64,000 bases of DNA from Arachnopeziza araneosa (Eukaryota; Ascomycota; Leotiomycetes; Helotiales; Arachnopezizaceae). The stretch lies in assembly GCA_003988855.1 (NCBI GenBank), contig QYAI01000004.1:496001-560000 (forward strand). Reading direction: 5' to 3'. Both the position numbers and the translations under genes were made by a program. The notes under the pieces were generated by a model. That model was given only the letters and a program-made list of their open reading frames with translations, had not been told where the DNA came from and made no database searches. Positions 21,365 through 34,200 of the stretch are shown here, one piece after another; positions within the stretch are counted from its first letter, which is position 1; the number at the start of each line of letters is the position of its first letter.

Positions 21365-21953
21365 AGGTACAGGTAGAGTGCTTGCTACTATAAAAACCGT
21401 CCTGGGTACAGTAGTGGCTGTAAAGAGAGTATTCATGTAGAAGGACTCGGTTTAGCTTTGCATACGCTTGAGAATGTCAACACGAAGCATGATAAAAGAG
21501 GATATGAGACACGGAATTGACATTCAGCTTTGTCACTTCTACTAACTTACCAAACACAATTCAAGCATAAATAGAAACCTAAGTCACTCAACACATTAAG
21601 CGAGTGCATATATGGATATACCTTTACAAAGAAATCTCGCATGTGCTTAAAGACTAAGGAAACAGTTGTAACAAACAATATCTACCAGTGACAAAGCATA
21701 CAGAAAGGAGAAATCCGATCCAAGTCCCAGAAATAGCATGTACCTTTGGGAAGCGCATACCATTTATCCCACGCATGCCATCATTCCTACATCCATCACT
21801 GTAACTCCTCGAACGCCATTCAGCTCCACTGGCAAGAGAAAGACAAAGGGTATCAAAGCGTAAGTCATTCCAGTGGAGAAGTGTATAGACTGGAGACGGG
21901 CGCCGTCCTTGTCCGTATCATGTGCTTCGGAGTATCATCTCGTGCGAAGGTGT
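21365..21953. other. Convergent spacer
   Basis: A 589-bp gap between the SurE-TTL stop codon and the stop of the Lys/Ala-rich gene on the other strand. Only short frames without resemblance are present; it presumably holds 3-prime ends of both transcripts. Confidence 0.45.
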
Positions 21954-22692
21954 TTACTTCTTGGCCACAGTCTTTGCTTTGGCCTTACCGCCAGCACCAT
22001 CAGTGCCCTTGATCTTCTTAGTACCAGCAGCCTGTGGAAGAGCAATTAGCGTCAGATTTTAAGTGAGGAGTCACATTGATCGATGTATACACTTAAAGTC
22101 GCGTGAACTCCGACTTGCAGTAGACTTGGGAGAGAAAGCAACATTAACGGAGCAGCGACAACTTCTACCACTTGGGAGAATTCCAAGCCGTATGTAAGAT
22201 ATGTGAACAGCTTTTATTGTTGACAAGGTTGCTCGACGCGTCAAGGTGCCTTCATAACAAAAGGCAGTATGGAGACATACCTTCTTCTCAGGATTGCCAG
22301 TAACAGTGCCCTCAACCTTCTTCACGACGCCCTTGGCCTGTTAAACATGTTAGTGACATGCAGAACGAGATATACTGGAGAATTTTACCTTGGTAGCAAC
22401 TGATGTCTTCTTCGCGGGCGCCTTCTTCTTAACAACACCAGTTGGCTTAGCAGCGGTAGCCTTCTTTGGTCCACGCTTAGCTCCCGTGTTGGCAGTAGCG
22501 CGCTTCTTCGTCGTCGTCGTGGTAGTAGTCTCGGGAACAGTTGGGAAGACTCTTGGGCGGGAGTTGCCTATATCACCTGTTTAGTAGAGCTCGAGTAGAT
22601 TACGCGCTGAGCCATATCTAAAAGTTGACGGCCGCAGCAAATAGGTACGACAAATACTGACCGGTAGCTGAACGGGTGCCTTCACGAGCCAT
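21954..22692 (-). CDS. Small Lys/Ala-rich basic protein, 117 aa
   Basis: Four exons: 22692-22662, 22576-22389, 22337-22281 and 22031-21954 (354 nt), every intron GT-AG. The product begins MAREGTRSATGDIGNSRPRV and is rich in KK/TT/PAKK repeats, like a histone H1 tail or HMG-like nuclear protein. The C-terminal half, AKGVVKKVEGTVTGNPEKK followed by AAGTKKIKGTDG, is a conserved element of short fungal Lys-rich proteins that I cannot name. No globular domain is evident. Likely nuclear and nucleic-acid binding by composition, which is inference. The third intron (22032-22280, 249 bp) is far longer than the others and contains an ACGCGT. Confidence 0.72.
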
Positions 22693-24306
22693 TGTTTCCT
22701 GCAACAGAATTAGCATGGATGTTTGTTGCTGAGGTTTGCGCTGAATTGGCGCATTTCGAAGGACGCGTTTCGAGCGGAGACAATGCGACAGAAACTAGAG
22801 ATATACGTACGGTTTGAATTGACTTCAAATTATACAGATGCGAGAGTAGCAGAAAATTCGTCGCGCAAGGCAGGATAAGCTTGAAATAATTTCGAAAAGT
22901 CGATTCAAGTGGTGTTGGTGGAAAGATTGTTTGGGGAAGAGTTAAGGAAGTCGGGAGGCAGTTGTTGTTTATGCAGCAGACTAGGTAAGCCGACCTCTCG
23001 ACGAGCCGCACGGGTTGACCTGCAACATTTCAAAACTCCAATAAATTCACATGGTTGTTGCTTGAACTTTAGAGAATATTGAAAGGAAATTTCGAAGATT
23101 ATTTGCAAATTTTCACTTTGGTCTTTAGTTTAGATCGTGCTAACATAGACTATGTTTAATCACGTGGACTGGCTTGCCCGACTCCCTGAGCGATCTGTAT
23201 ACCATTTTGTGTAATCATAATGAACCTGTATTTATCTATATACTCATTTCTCGTATACTGGCAGCTGAGGCACCTATCAAAGACGTCATTGTAACCCAAT
23301 TACCATTTCCTTTACCGAAGAATGCAGGTGTTCAGTTTAGACTTTGCCCTCGGGCTCTTTGTTTACCCAGCGGTGAATAGATTGTATGTAAGCGAGAGAG
23401 GCACTTCATATACTATAATTGATCCCTCAAAACTGAACCTACTTTTAGGGATCCAATGCTTAAGGTAAGACTTTGGCATTATTTGAGTATTTGCCAAAGA
23501 GCCATAAGCTAGCTGCACTATGGAAGTGTTTGATTACTGCAAAAATCAACAGACGATCAGTTAGTCGGTCATTGCTTAGCATTATTTCCAAACCTGATTA
23601 AGCCCTTGGCTGTTATCAAATAGTTAAGCTTATAAGACATTTAGATGTGAAAGCTACAAGTCATGGTAGTAGAATGGTAGCGATATTTCAGGCAGAATAA
23701 GACAATCCCTATTGCATTTTCATTTGTCCAGCCTCTGCCTCAATCGAACTCCCTCTCGTATTTTCGTTTTGCAGGTATCAGAGAGGGCATCAAGTTGGAA
23801 TCCTTAATATTGCGTCAGCATCTTTCTGGCACAAGTAAGTAGTATGGTGAGGGCTGGTGTTCTTCCCATTTTATTTGAGAATCTCTATTATGTAGCGCTG
23901 CAGACATGGAGCTAAATCATCATGAAATGATTATGCAGGATCATAACTTCAACTTCAACAAAAGTTCCTATCAATTTATGAAAGAGGAGGATCGACATCT
24001 ATCACTTGACGACAATTAAGCCCGAATACGAATGTGCAGCTGTATTATTTGATGACTATGTACAGAACTTGACAAGTACAAGCAGATGTATACACAGAGT
24101 TACAACAAGCCAAAACATCTTCGTGTATAGACCCACATGATCTAAAAAGCATTCGCGGAGCCAACAATAATTTTCTGATATGGCCTCTATCTTCGCCAAA
24201 TCTTGTCACTGGAGCGATAAGGAAACGAAAAGGAAACGAAGCACTCGGGAAATTTTTTGGGGATCCACCGGGTATACCATCGTCCGTGTAAGTACGTGAT
24301 CTATGA
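22693..24306. other. Intergenic, 1.6 kb, no gene seen
   Basis: Between the start of the Lys/Ala-rich gene and the stop of the carrier gene, both on the minus strand. Only short overlapping frames occur; none splices into anything recognisable, and no tRNA or repeat was seen. Confidence 0.45.
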
Positions 24307-25501
24307 TCAAGTTTCGTTTCGCATTTTTCGAAAGAAATCCATAACACTAGTAAAGACTACAAGGAGGATACCTCCACCAGGACCAAGTCTGAGTACTTTA
24401 GGAACAAATCCCTTATAAAGTGCCCCAAAGCCTTCCTCTCTTGCAACAGTTGCAACTGCTGGCCATCCCCAGTTGTATTTGGGAACAACGCCAGCAACTT
24501 TTGGGCTATTTTGAATACGCGATTTGACGACATCCATGGGAGTATTGAGAATTGTCCCAACTGTCCCACCAACAGCGCCTGATAGCAAGTCATAGCCCAT
24601 TTGTGTAGTTTTGTTATCCGCTTTGGGCAAAAGTCCTCGAACTTGGAAAATGCATCCAAAGTATCCGGCATTCCAGAGTATATGTCTCCACAATGTGCTC
24701 TCTAAGCCATTATAGAGCGCCAATGGACCCTCAGCCTTGACCGTCTTGACCACAGCGTCGACCATTCCAGTGTATTTTGACGCATTGGCTTTGTCTTGGA
24801 GACGAATCTTAATGAGTTCGAAAGGAACAACGATGAAAGCTTCTGTGGCACCAGCAGTGGCACCAGTAAGCACGGAAAGAGATTGATTCATCTTTGCAAT
24901 GCCAAAAGAGTCCCGGTAGAACTTGCCCCATGAGTCATTCGCGGCAAACTTGACAGCCCTCTTTGGGGCCTCCATAAGAATTGGAGCTTCGATTCCACGA
25001 TATAACCTCGAAAATCTATCCACTTATGAGGCTCTGTACTAGACTATTGATTGACCACATACCCCTCGTTTCTAACAATTTTTCGGAAGGCGTCAACCAT
25101 GCCATTGTAAGAGTCCGCTCCAGTGGCATTTCCAGGTTGAAGTTGTCTGAGTATGTGTTAATTCCTCTTACAACTTGTTTTCTGCGATCCATCTTACATT
25201 CTCGTCTTGACGACATCCAAAGGGTACCTAGAGAGTCCCAAGTCAGCATTGAATAACCAACAGCAAAATTCTCGAGCTGGGAGGCAGTTCCTCACATCAC
25301 CAAGATCTATGAGCGTGCGCGATTTAGCTAAAATTCGAAGCGATTCCTCTAGGGTACTAAAAACATACCTCTGATACACCTGCGATGGCACCTGTTGAAA
25401 GTGTAAGCTTTGTCTGGCGATTGCGATCAAGAGAATGTCGCGGGAAAGAGCATACCCGCAGCGAACTGGTATATGAAAGGAAGAGGCTTATCGGTCGACA
25501 T
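24307..25501 (-). CDS. ODC1: Mitochondrial 2-oxodicarboxylate carrier, 300 aa
   Basis: This inner-membrane exchanger moves 2-oxoadipate and 2-oxoglutarate, serving lysine metabolism. Six exons: 25501-25456, 25391-25369, 25306-25296, 25227-25198, 25146-25063 and 25015-24307 (903 nt). Exon 3 is only 11 nt. The start MSTDKPLPFIYQFAAGAIAG and the three mitochondrial-carrier signatures YPLDVVKTR, VPFELIKIR and TPMDVVKSR are intact. Residues typical of the Odc subfamily include ILMEAPKRAVKFAANDSWGK and GATAGATEAFIVVPFELIKI; 300 aa is the usual length for the family. Yeast has two paralogues (Odc1/Odc2), so the symbol is by family. It diverges from DNA2 with 372 bp between the start codons. Confidence 0.92.
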
Positions 25502-25873
25502 AGTGACGAGTCCTTTGTCAAATGGTCAGTTGTAATTCTTTTGGGAAGCATACAACTCAAGAGACTGAAGTTTGGGGAGAATATTCGCACCCAAAAATTT
25601 CAATTGCGGTGGGAAGTGGAGGGTTGCTTGTTATGAGGAAGCTCCTTTATCGGTACGGTATTTCCCTGCCCTCCCACTTTCCTACTGTCATCGCTAAGGG
25701 AAGGGGCAGGTGGGGCTTCGGGTTCCACGTGATGTGCTGATCGCGCGACTTGCGCTCCTGAACGCGTCGCGTAGACTAGAGAACACAGGCGAGGTCGTGC
25801 TAATCATCTCTACAGGACAAATATACAGTCTGTCGTATTGGAGGTTGACAAATACAAATGTTTGGAATCAATA
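25502..25873. promoter_or_regulatory. Shared divergent promoter, carrier / DNA2
   Basis: A 372-bp spacer between divergent starts. It contains TCGCGCGA near 25741 and the overlapping MluI boxes at 25762-25772. Confidence 0.55.
25762..25772 (+). promoter_or_regulatory. Overlapping ACGCGT and TCGCGT boxes before DNA2
   Basis: ACGCGT at 25762-25767 runs directly into TCGCGT at 25767-25772, about 105 bp upstream of the DNA2 start. It carries the same two hexamers as the modules before MCM10/RNASEH2B and DUO1, but with a different spacing. A probable MBF site. Confidence 0.55.
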
Positions 25874-28800
25874 ATGCCTCTTCAGAAATCATTTTCTGAG
25901 CAGAATCACACCTCAAAACCTAAGGTATTCATCTAATATACTTTTGTGAGGGTTCAACTAAGAGAAGAAAGCAGTACCGACCACAATGGACCAAAAACAA
26001 AAGTTTTCAAGGACAGCTAGATACGAAAACAATTTCGAACCTCTTGCAAGAAAAAGCCGCCATTCCTGTCTCTACTACAACGAAAAATAAGCTGAACAAC
26101 TTCCAGTTTGGAGGTCGAATAAACTCCGAGAATGACACCAAAACTGCGATTGATCTTGTAGTTGAGGATAAGAAGGAGAATGAAGGCGTACCCGGGATAA
26201 CAGAGGTGAAGACTGTCAGACACATGCCAAACACCATTGACGAAACACCACAAGATGGACCTCAATTACCAGAAGTCGTTGCTAAAGAGGTTCCTTCAAC
26301 GCCCGGCGCCAAATTAGCCTTGCCAGATCTAATTGGGATGTATGATGTTCGACGAGCAATACAACAAATTTCTCCAGACGAGAGGATAGAGTGGGACCAC
26401 ACCAAGGATTTAAAGGCAGGATCGACTCCACTCAGTACCATCACAAAAGCCAAGAAACGTGCCCGAAGTTCATCGCCTATAGGATCATCACCGATATTAG
26501 CATCCAACCACTTCAAGTCAAAAGGACAGGCTCAGATTGACCCTGGATCGGAGCTATGGGGTCGCTACTCTCTTTGCGAGTCAAATATGATCACTCCTCA
26601 ACAAGGGCCATCTGTACCTGCCCTTGCCCATATCATGCAGACTTCATCGCCTCAGCCGACCAAAGAGAGAATCACACCACGTCCCGCTGCTGGATTCAGG
26701 CGAGCAATTAGCTGTGGAAACCAATTCCCTAAAAGGAGAAGGGTTGAGGGTTACAATGGTGATGATGTATTTACTGAGACTGCAGTTATTGGCCCCTCAA
26801 AACTGTCAGTTTTGATAGAAAGAGTCCAAGAAGGATTAACTCATCCGAAAGTGGCGTCTCCGCCTAGAGATCAGTCTTTAGACTTATCTTTTGGAACTGT
26901 ATCATTTGGGACAGAATATAACTCTCCAGTCCTAGCAAGGTCACAGGAAGACGGCGAGAGCATGGAGATTGTGCAAGATATGACTGAGCCAGCACAACTA
27001 AGTGATAGACTCATTCTACCTCAGCCACCACCGGAGCCAGCAAATTCATCAGATTATGGGGATTTCGATGACGAAGAACTCGATGCAAGTCTACTCGAAG
27101 TCTTTGCTTCAAACCCAGAAATTTCAACAGACGGATCACTTCCCAAAGAAAACTCCTTACCTCTCAACCCTCCACCGCCGACCTATAGACCTCCCAAGGC
27201 CACAGTACAAGATCAGATGGCGATGAGCGTAGACAATTCTAAGCCCGGCCTAAATAAACCTGCGGATGATGAGTTTGGATACTCGGATGATGAATTCTTC
27301 GCTGCAGATCTAGAGGTTCTTGCATCCCAATATGATGCAGCCTCTGGAGAAAAACTCACAATTTGTAATAAGACTCATGAAAGAACGCCTCAAGACCGTC
27401 TTCAGAGACAACAAGATCTCAACGTAGAGTCTGATGATGAATTTGGCGACGATGGATTTGATGAGTTTGACTTCCAAGCTGCGGAGGCAACTGCTACGCA
27501 AGCGGTTCAACAGACAGCTAATAGTTTGCTTCCTGTATGTATCAGATTTCCATAGTCAATAGTTTGCTAAGTGTTTAGTAGTCTACGCAGAAAGTACAAG
27601 CTATTCAAAGGTATCTTGTGACAAATATCCTAGAATCAGAGTTTGAGAATGCGCGAGGAAGGAAGCAAAAAGAAAAGGTGATATTCACTAATCTCTTAAA
27701 ATGCGTTATTAATCCTTCTTAGACGCTTCTCTTACAGATTGAGGGCTCAAAGACTGCCAAGATCGTCCATCTCCGTGGTGTATGGATCGATACACAAGTA
27801 ACTACCAAAGCATTCGTCCATGTTATTGGCGTGTTCGATTCCAGAGGGAGCTGCGTAATTGACGATGAGCACAACCTCTTGATCTTACACCCTGATCATC
27901 TTATCTCATCTACAGTTGTAGCAGATTCTTTTGGTTGTACCCGACGCGCAGTTCTTCAAGACCGCGTGAAGGCAACGGGTGATTCCAGTGCTCCTCTGGT
28001 CTACGGCACAATTTTGCATGAGATATTCCAAGCAGCGATGTTATCCAATCGATGGGACACAGAATGGTTGGCCGATCTCATTGATACAGTTGTTATTAGA
28101 CACCTTGAGGATTTGTACACTATCAAAGTTCAGGTTTCTCAAGCAGTTGAATATCTGCAAGGTAAAATGGACGAACTGCAATCCTGGGCCGAGCTATTCG
28201 TTTCGTCGCAACCAAAGGTATCCTTTCCTCCCTTGAACTCTTAGGATAACCGACTAATATTGGCAAAGCTAAACGCCTCAGTCAAAGCAGGCAACGGAGA
28301 GACTGCCTCGATGTGTGTAAGCAAGCTCCTCGATGTCGAAGAACACGTATGGTCACCTATGTATGGTCTCAAAGGCAACATTGATGCAACAGTTCAAGTA
28401 ACAATGCAAGATGGAAAGAAGCAACGAACGTTGACTGTGCCGTTCGAGGTTAAGACGGGCAAAAATCCAAGTGCAGCTCATCGTGCGCAGACTGCTCTTT
28501 ACAACTTACTTCTCTCTGATCGATATGATATTGAGATCGCTTACGGTATCTTGTATTACATGGAGACTTCAGAGACTATCAGAATACCAGCAATTCGGCG
28601 GGAACTCATTCATATGATTCTACAACGGAATGAACTTGCCTGTTTTGTCCGTGAACGGCATGCTCACCTTCCACCAATGTTGAAAAAAGAGAATATGTGC
28701 AATCGGTGCTACGCGAAGGTACCTTGCTTTATCTATCACAAGCTTGCTGACGATGGCACTGGAGAGACAAGTGGTCTAAAAGCAAAATTTGACGATGTGG

Positions 28801-31112
28801 TGAAGCATCTTACCCCCAAGCATAAAGAATTCTTCCTCAAATGGGATGATCTACTAACCAAAGAGGAGAAGGAAAGTTTGAAATTTCGACGCGAACTCTG
28901 GACTATGCTGAGTTCAGAGCGAGAGAAGTTGGGACGATGCTTTTCGAATTTGATTATCAAGCCTGGGTCCGCATATGAAGAACAGGATAATCCGAAAATC
29001 AATCGATACCGATACACACTTGTCAAACCGGAATCTCAACCGAGCTTCTCCTTCCTCGAGTCTCAGATCATTGTTGGCGAGCCAATAGTTATTTCCGACG
29101 AGAAGGGGCATTTTGCACTTGCAAACGGTTATGTGACCCATGTTAGAAAGAACTACATCATAGTGGCAGTTGATCGAAGGTTGCATAACGCTCGAATTCG
29201 ACAGCCTGGATTTGATGAAGTTGACAATCAAGTCTTTGCAAGCATTATGGAAGTAGCACAGGAAGGAGCTTCCGTAGAAGAACTTGAAGGAAGAATACAC
29301 GATGAGCCAATCAGGTATAGGCTTGACAAAGATGAGTTCAGTAACGGCTTGGCTACAGTCAGGAACAATCTTATTCAAATCATGGCAGAAGGACCTTTCG
29401 GATCGCGCCAAATTCGAGGATTAGTTGTGGATATGAATGTTCCGCGATTCAAAACACAAGCTACGGCATACACTTTGAAAGACCGTGGAAGCCTTAATAT
29501 TGATCAGCGACGAGCGATCCAGAAAGTGATGAGTGCAGAAGATTATGCTCTGGTTCTTGGAATGCCAGGAACTGGAAAAACAACCACGATAGCGCATATC
29601 ATCCGGGCTCTTGTCTCTCAAGGGAAGAGCGTATTACTCACTTCTTATACACATAGCGCAGTAGATAACATTCTTCTCAAGCTTAAGGAAGACGGCATTC
29701 GAATTCTACGCCTCGGATCGCCTTCAAAGATCAGCCCAGACGTTCAAGAATTTGCGACCCTTGCCGCGACAACTAGAGAATCATTTGAAGATATTAGAAG
29801 CACATGGCACGATACTCCCATTGTTGCGACCACTTGCCTTGGTATCAATCATGGCATTTTCAACGAACGAACTTTTGATTATTGTATCGTTGACGAAGCC
29901 TCCCAAATTACCCTTCCCAACTGCCTCGGGCCAATTCGGCTTGCTCGCACATTCATCTTAGTTGGCGATCATTATCAGCTTCCACCTCTGGTCCAAAATG
30001 AAGAGGCTCGAAAGGGTGGTCTGGATATTAGTCTGTTTAAGCATCTCTCCGATACACATCCCAGTTCGGTCGTTTATCTCGAACATCAATATCGCATGTG
30101 CGAAGAGGTAATGACACTCAGCAATAACCTCATCTATAATGGACGGCTGAAATGCGGCAGCCAAGAAGTGGCCGCAAGCCAAATCTCTATCCCAAACATG
30201 GACGGCCTGAGCGATCACCACTTCTCCTCATCTACACTATCTCAAAGTCAGAAAACAATATGTCTTGGTCCAACAAAAAGAAGATGTTGGATCCGTGATC
30301 TCCTCGACCCCGAAACCAAGGTCTCATTCATCAATACCGATCCTCTACTACCTCTCTCCCGTGAAGAGGCCAAAGGAAACCGGATTGTGAATCCGACTGA
30401 AGCAAATATCTGCACTCAGCTTGTGGAAGCACTTATCAGTGTTGGTGTACCAGCATCGAATATTGGTGTGATGACACATTATCGCTCACAATTAGCACTT
30501 TTGAAGCACCGTCTCAGGAATCAGAAAGATGTAGAGATGCACACGGCAGATCGCTTTCAAGGGCGAGACAAGGAAGTCATTATTCTCAGCTTAGTGCGAA
30601 GTAACGAGGCTAAATCTATTGGGGAACTGTTGAAGGATTGGCGAAGAATCAACGTCGCCTTCACTCGAGCAAAAACGAAGTTGCTAGTTATTGGAAGCCG
30701 GGACACGCTCAAGGGGAAAGGACCGAATGCAGATGGCGAAGAAGAGATGGTTGCCAGATTCGTGAAGCTGATGGAGTCGAAAGAATGGGTATTTGATCTT
30801 CCCAAAAGTGCACTGGAGGACCATCTTTTCGAGGAGGGGGCAACGCAAACTACAGCGAGTGGAGTGAGTAGGCCTGCTGCAACGCAACGGAGAACGGGAA
30901 AGGTTGACCCTGAGCTGGAAGAGTCAGATCTGAACCTAGGTGCAGGAGGAAAGAAGAGAAAAGTCATGAGTTCTTTGATAGGAAAGGAGAATGGAACTGG
31001 GTTCGGCGTCGTAGGAAGAAGAAAGCCGACTAAGAAAATACTTGGAAACAAGCCGTTCAAGATGCCTCGTTTGAGTATTTTGCAGGATGTGGTTAATGAG
31101 GAGTTGGGTTGA
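25874..31112 (+). CDS. DNA2: DNA replication nuclease-helicase Dna2, 1673 aa
   Basis: Dna2 trims long Okazaki flaps and resects double-strand breaks. Exons: 25874-25924, 25975-27534, 27591-27677, 27738-28217 and 28269-31112 (5022 nt). The first 560 residues are disordered and acidic; an early KSFQ...NNFQFGGR segment follows the start MPLQKSFSEQNH. The Dna2 nuclease region has FGCTRRAVLQDRV (about residue 631, first Fe-S cysteine), the RecB-type motif FEVKTGK (about 785) and CNRCYAKVPC (about 869) supplying the other three cysteines. The superfamily 1B helicase has Walker A GMPGTGKTT (about 1157), Walker B IVDEASQ, VGDHYQLPP, EHQYRM, and late motifs DRFQGRDKEV and RRINVAFTRAK. All catalytic motifs appear intact. 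MluI boxes lie in the promoter. Confidence 0.95.
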
Positions 31113-31233
31113 TGGTTTGGAATATCATGCATAGGTTGGCAAGCGCGGAGTTTAGAGTATGTATGGGTTTGTCTTGTCTTGAATATTCCTAGGATAGGAT
31201 AATGCTACAGCTTAGGTATAGAGATCAATGAAA

Positions 31234-34200
31234 TTATGAGCGAATCTCATTCCCGTTCAGCATGCTACGCGCTATTGTTCGTGTTTTGGTAAGGTCCTTG
31301 TATGCTGTTAGGTCAATAGGGTCGAACCTAACAGCGTTAGTTGGAGCATTCCAATAATTCTGCGTTGATGAAACATACCCTTGTTCTCCCACAATTTCCT
31401 TGGTGTATTTTTGAAGTTGCTCCAGCTGTTGCACGCATCCAGTCAAGCTCTGGCTGTAAGAATAGCTGTATATTTGCGACCATTTTCTGTTCGTTTCCGC
31501 ACGAGAGATGCTTTGCGCCTGCGCTTGTTCTTCTTCCAGTTTGGCCATATGATCTAGGAGTCGCTTTCGAGCTGCTACTGCACTGGGGAGATATCGCTGT
31601 GTCAGATTAGTGTCTGTGTACGGAAGAAAAAAGTAAAGAGTGGTACTTGCAGGTACTTTCCTATCGCCCCTCAATGCGCCTGCTAAAACATATAGATTCA
31701 TGAGAATGGCAGCAACGGCGTCTCGTCGGTATGTAAGGAGACTCTCAGCTGCTTGTTCATCATCGGATACGTAGTGTGGATGGAAAAATAGCGAGGATTG
31801 GCGGACTGCGACGAGGTATTCGAAGAAACGCTCGCAGCCGTCGATGAGAGCGGAATATGGGAGGGGCTCGAAAGGCCCGCGGAGACGAATTTCATGGCGT
31901 GTGAGTGCCTGTCTTATGTTAGTGAAAGGATTCGAGAAAGGGAAGTGATAAATGTTACCATGAGCTGGCGTATTCGAACAAAACCTTCACGCAGCCTACC
32001 TTCCAGCATTTCTAGGGTGACATGAGTATGTATTAAAATCTAGCATATCCATTCTCACCTGAACGTTCTATATCTTCTTTGCCAGGCTCTCCTCCTTTCT
32101 CATAATAAACGTACTTTGCCACCACACCACGATAGATAATACTACAGTAAATTAACATAGAAGACAACGCTTTCCTAAGCCTAAAAGATCATAAGGTTAG
32201 CGTTGCCTAGGTAATATGTCTCAACAAGAAAAGAGTTCCTCACTCGTGACGGGCTACGAAAGGCCATAAAATCCAGTTTACAACGATAGCAGCCACAATT
32301 CCAACAACAAAAGCTAGGCCTCGAGTCCAGGAAATTTGTACAACAGAAGGTAGGCCATCTGCCTCTTTGGCTCCGAGTGATACAACAACGAAAGATATAC
32401 ATCCGACAATTCCAGAGCGCGGATGACCGCTTTGGGTGTATCGATAAAGCATTGGGATTAAGTAAACGGCTGCGAAGATAGCCATAACGTACGGATTTCC
32501 ATTATCAGCTCGATATGCAATTCCACCCCAGACTGCACCGAGAATTGCACAAAGCGCGCGAGTGACTAGATCCTGGATATTACCTCCGACTCTGGGGTGC
32601 ATCATAATCCAAGCAAAAACGACTGTCCACCAGCTTTCGTTTTTATTCCACCATCCTCGACTTTGATCGAGCCAAGCTGGAATTGAAAGTAATGATGTGA
32701 CAATAGCAACTTTCAGAGCAAATCTGGTTTCAAATCCTTGGAGACGGTGTAGAATTATCCACAATCTATACCCAAACCTCTGCTTTTTTGAGGCTTGTGA
32801 AGTTCGGTCCATCGCAACATCTTCCTCTTCTTCATATTTCCCAATAGTATCGCTTCGAATGACCTCAGCCTTCCCTTCTTCATTTCTGTGCGCATTGATT
32901 TGGCGTGGCAACGGTTTGTAGTTATTGGCCATGCCTCTCATTGTTCTTGCTAGTTGAGTTTGACTTCTGAAATAAAATCCTGCTGTAACCCCTCCTCGAT
33001 CGTGACGGACGGTTGCATTTGTTCGTTGCATGGCTTTGCTGAATGGGTAGGATGGTAGGTAAACTCTCCAAATCGGGTGACTTTGTTGCATTTTCATGAC
33101 TTTGACTAGAAGGGCTTCGACATTTGTTGCTGCTTGTCGAATTGGGTGTACAAATAAGAAAAGTTCTACAACTTCTGGATGATTAGAATACACTGGAGGC
33201 AGAGATGGATTATCCATCAAAGACTCTTCTTCTGCATCATATTTTATCATGACCTTTCTCAACTTGGTTAAACTGCCTAAGATATCCGAAGAGACAGTAT
33301 TTGAGGGTCCTAAATACCGCCGATATCCCGACATGCCCATCAAGACCGCGTCGCAGCTAGAAAGAGAAAGCTTCATGCATGTCAACAATTTTGATGTTGG
33401 ATCAGCAAGTTTGCTGGTAACCAATCTTATAGCTCTGTCTCCTGTTTTGCTCCGATTGAGCTGGGGCCGTTTCTGTGTAGTCTCGATATCGACAATGATC
33501 TCATCTTCTTTGGAGTTTTCATTGGACGTGTTCGTTGCGGATTGTGGAACTGAAGCTTCTTCTTCGCCGATAGCTTTCTCCAAGTCATCAAAAAGTTGTG
33601 TATCCATTTTTAGCGCTAGTAAAGCTCTGATAACGGCTTGCATAAGATTCCGCAGAGACTCGACATCAGACGGTTTGAAACGAGTGACTGAGATATCTAG
33701 CACAAGATCTCTGTGCGCCTGCGAGAGATTGACAAAAGTCCAAGCGAGCTCGCGATGGAGGGTTAGCTTGTCTGACGATGGTATGACGAGACCCTCTTGC
33801 ATGATCTCAAATGCACTATGCAGAGCTACTGCAAGAGGTCTTGAACCAGCATCTGGAAAGACAATGCAACAAATACAAAGGGACAAAGCCTGACCAAACA
33901 GCCACGGAATACCATAGTTGAATAATTTTTCCCACTATAATCATACGAAATCAGCAGTTTTCTCTTTTAAAGAATTTCAAGAGCGATAGGGAGAAATGCG
34001 CTTTAGACACATGTAAATAGAGAGTACATCATTTGGGATACTCTGTCTCGAGAGCAAAATGAAGAATAGATTAAGAGAGCTAGGGAATCCTCACATCAAT
34101 CGTCTTTGATGTGTCTGCAAGACAAGTGTAGCTAATGGCTATACCAGCACATATTGTTAGCTGGTATAATCTGATGAAGTAAGACCGCAATGCTGCAATT

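Noticed and set aside
33249..33893. Plus-strand frame of 214 codons
   Set aside because: Antisense to exon 2 of the FUSC-type gene, with no features of its own.
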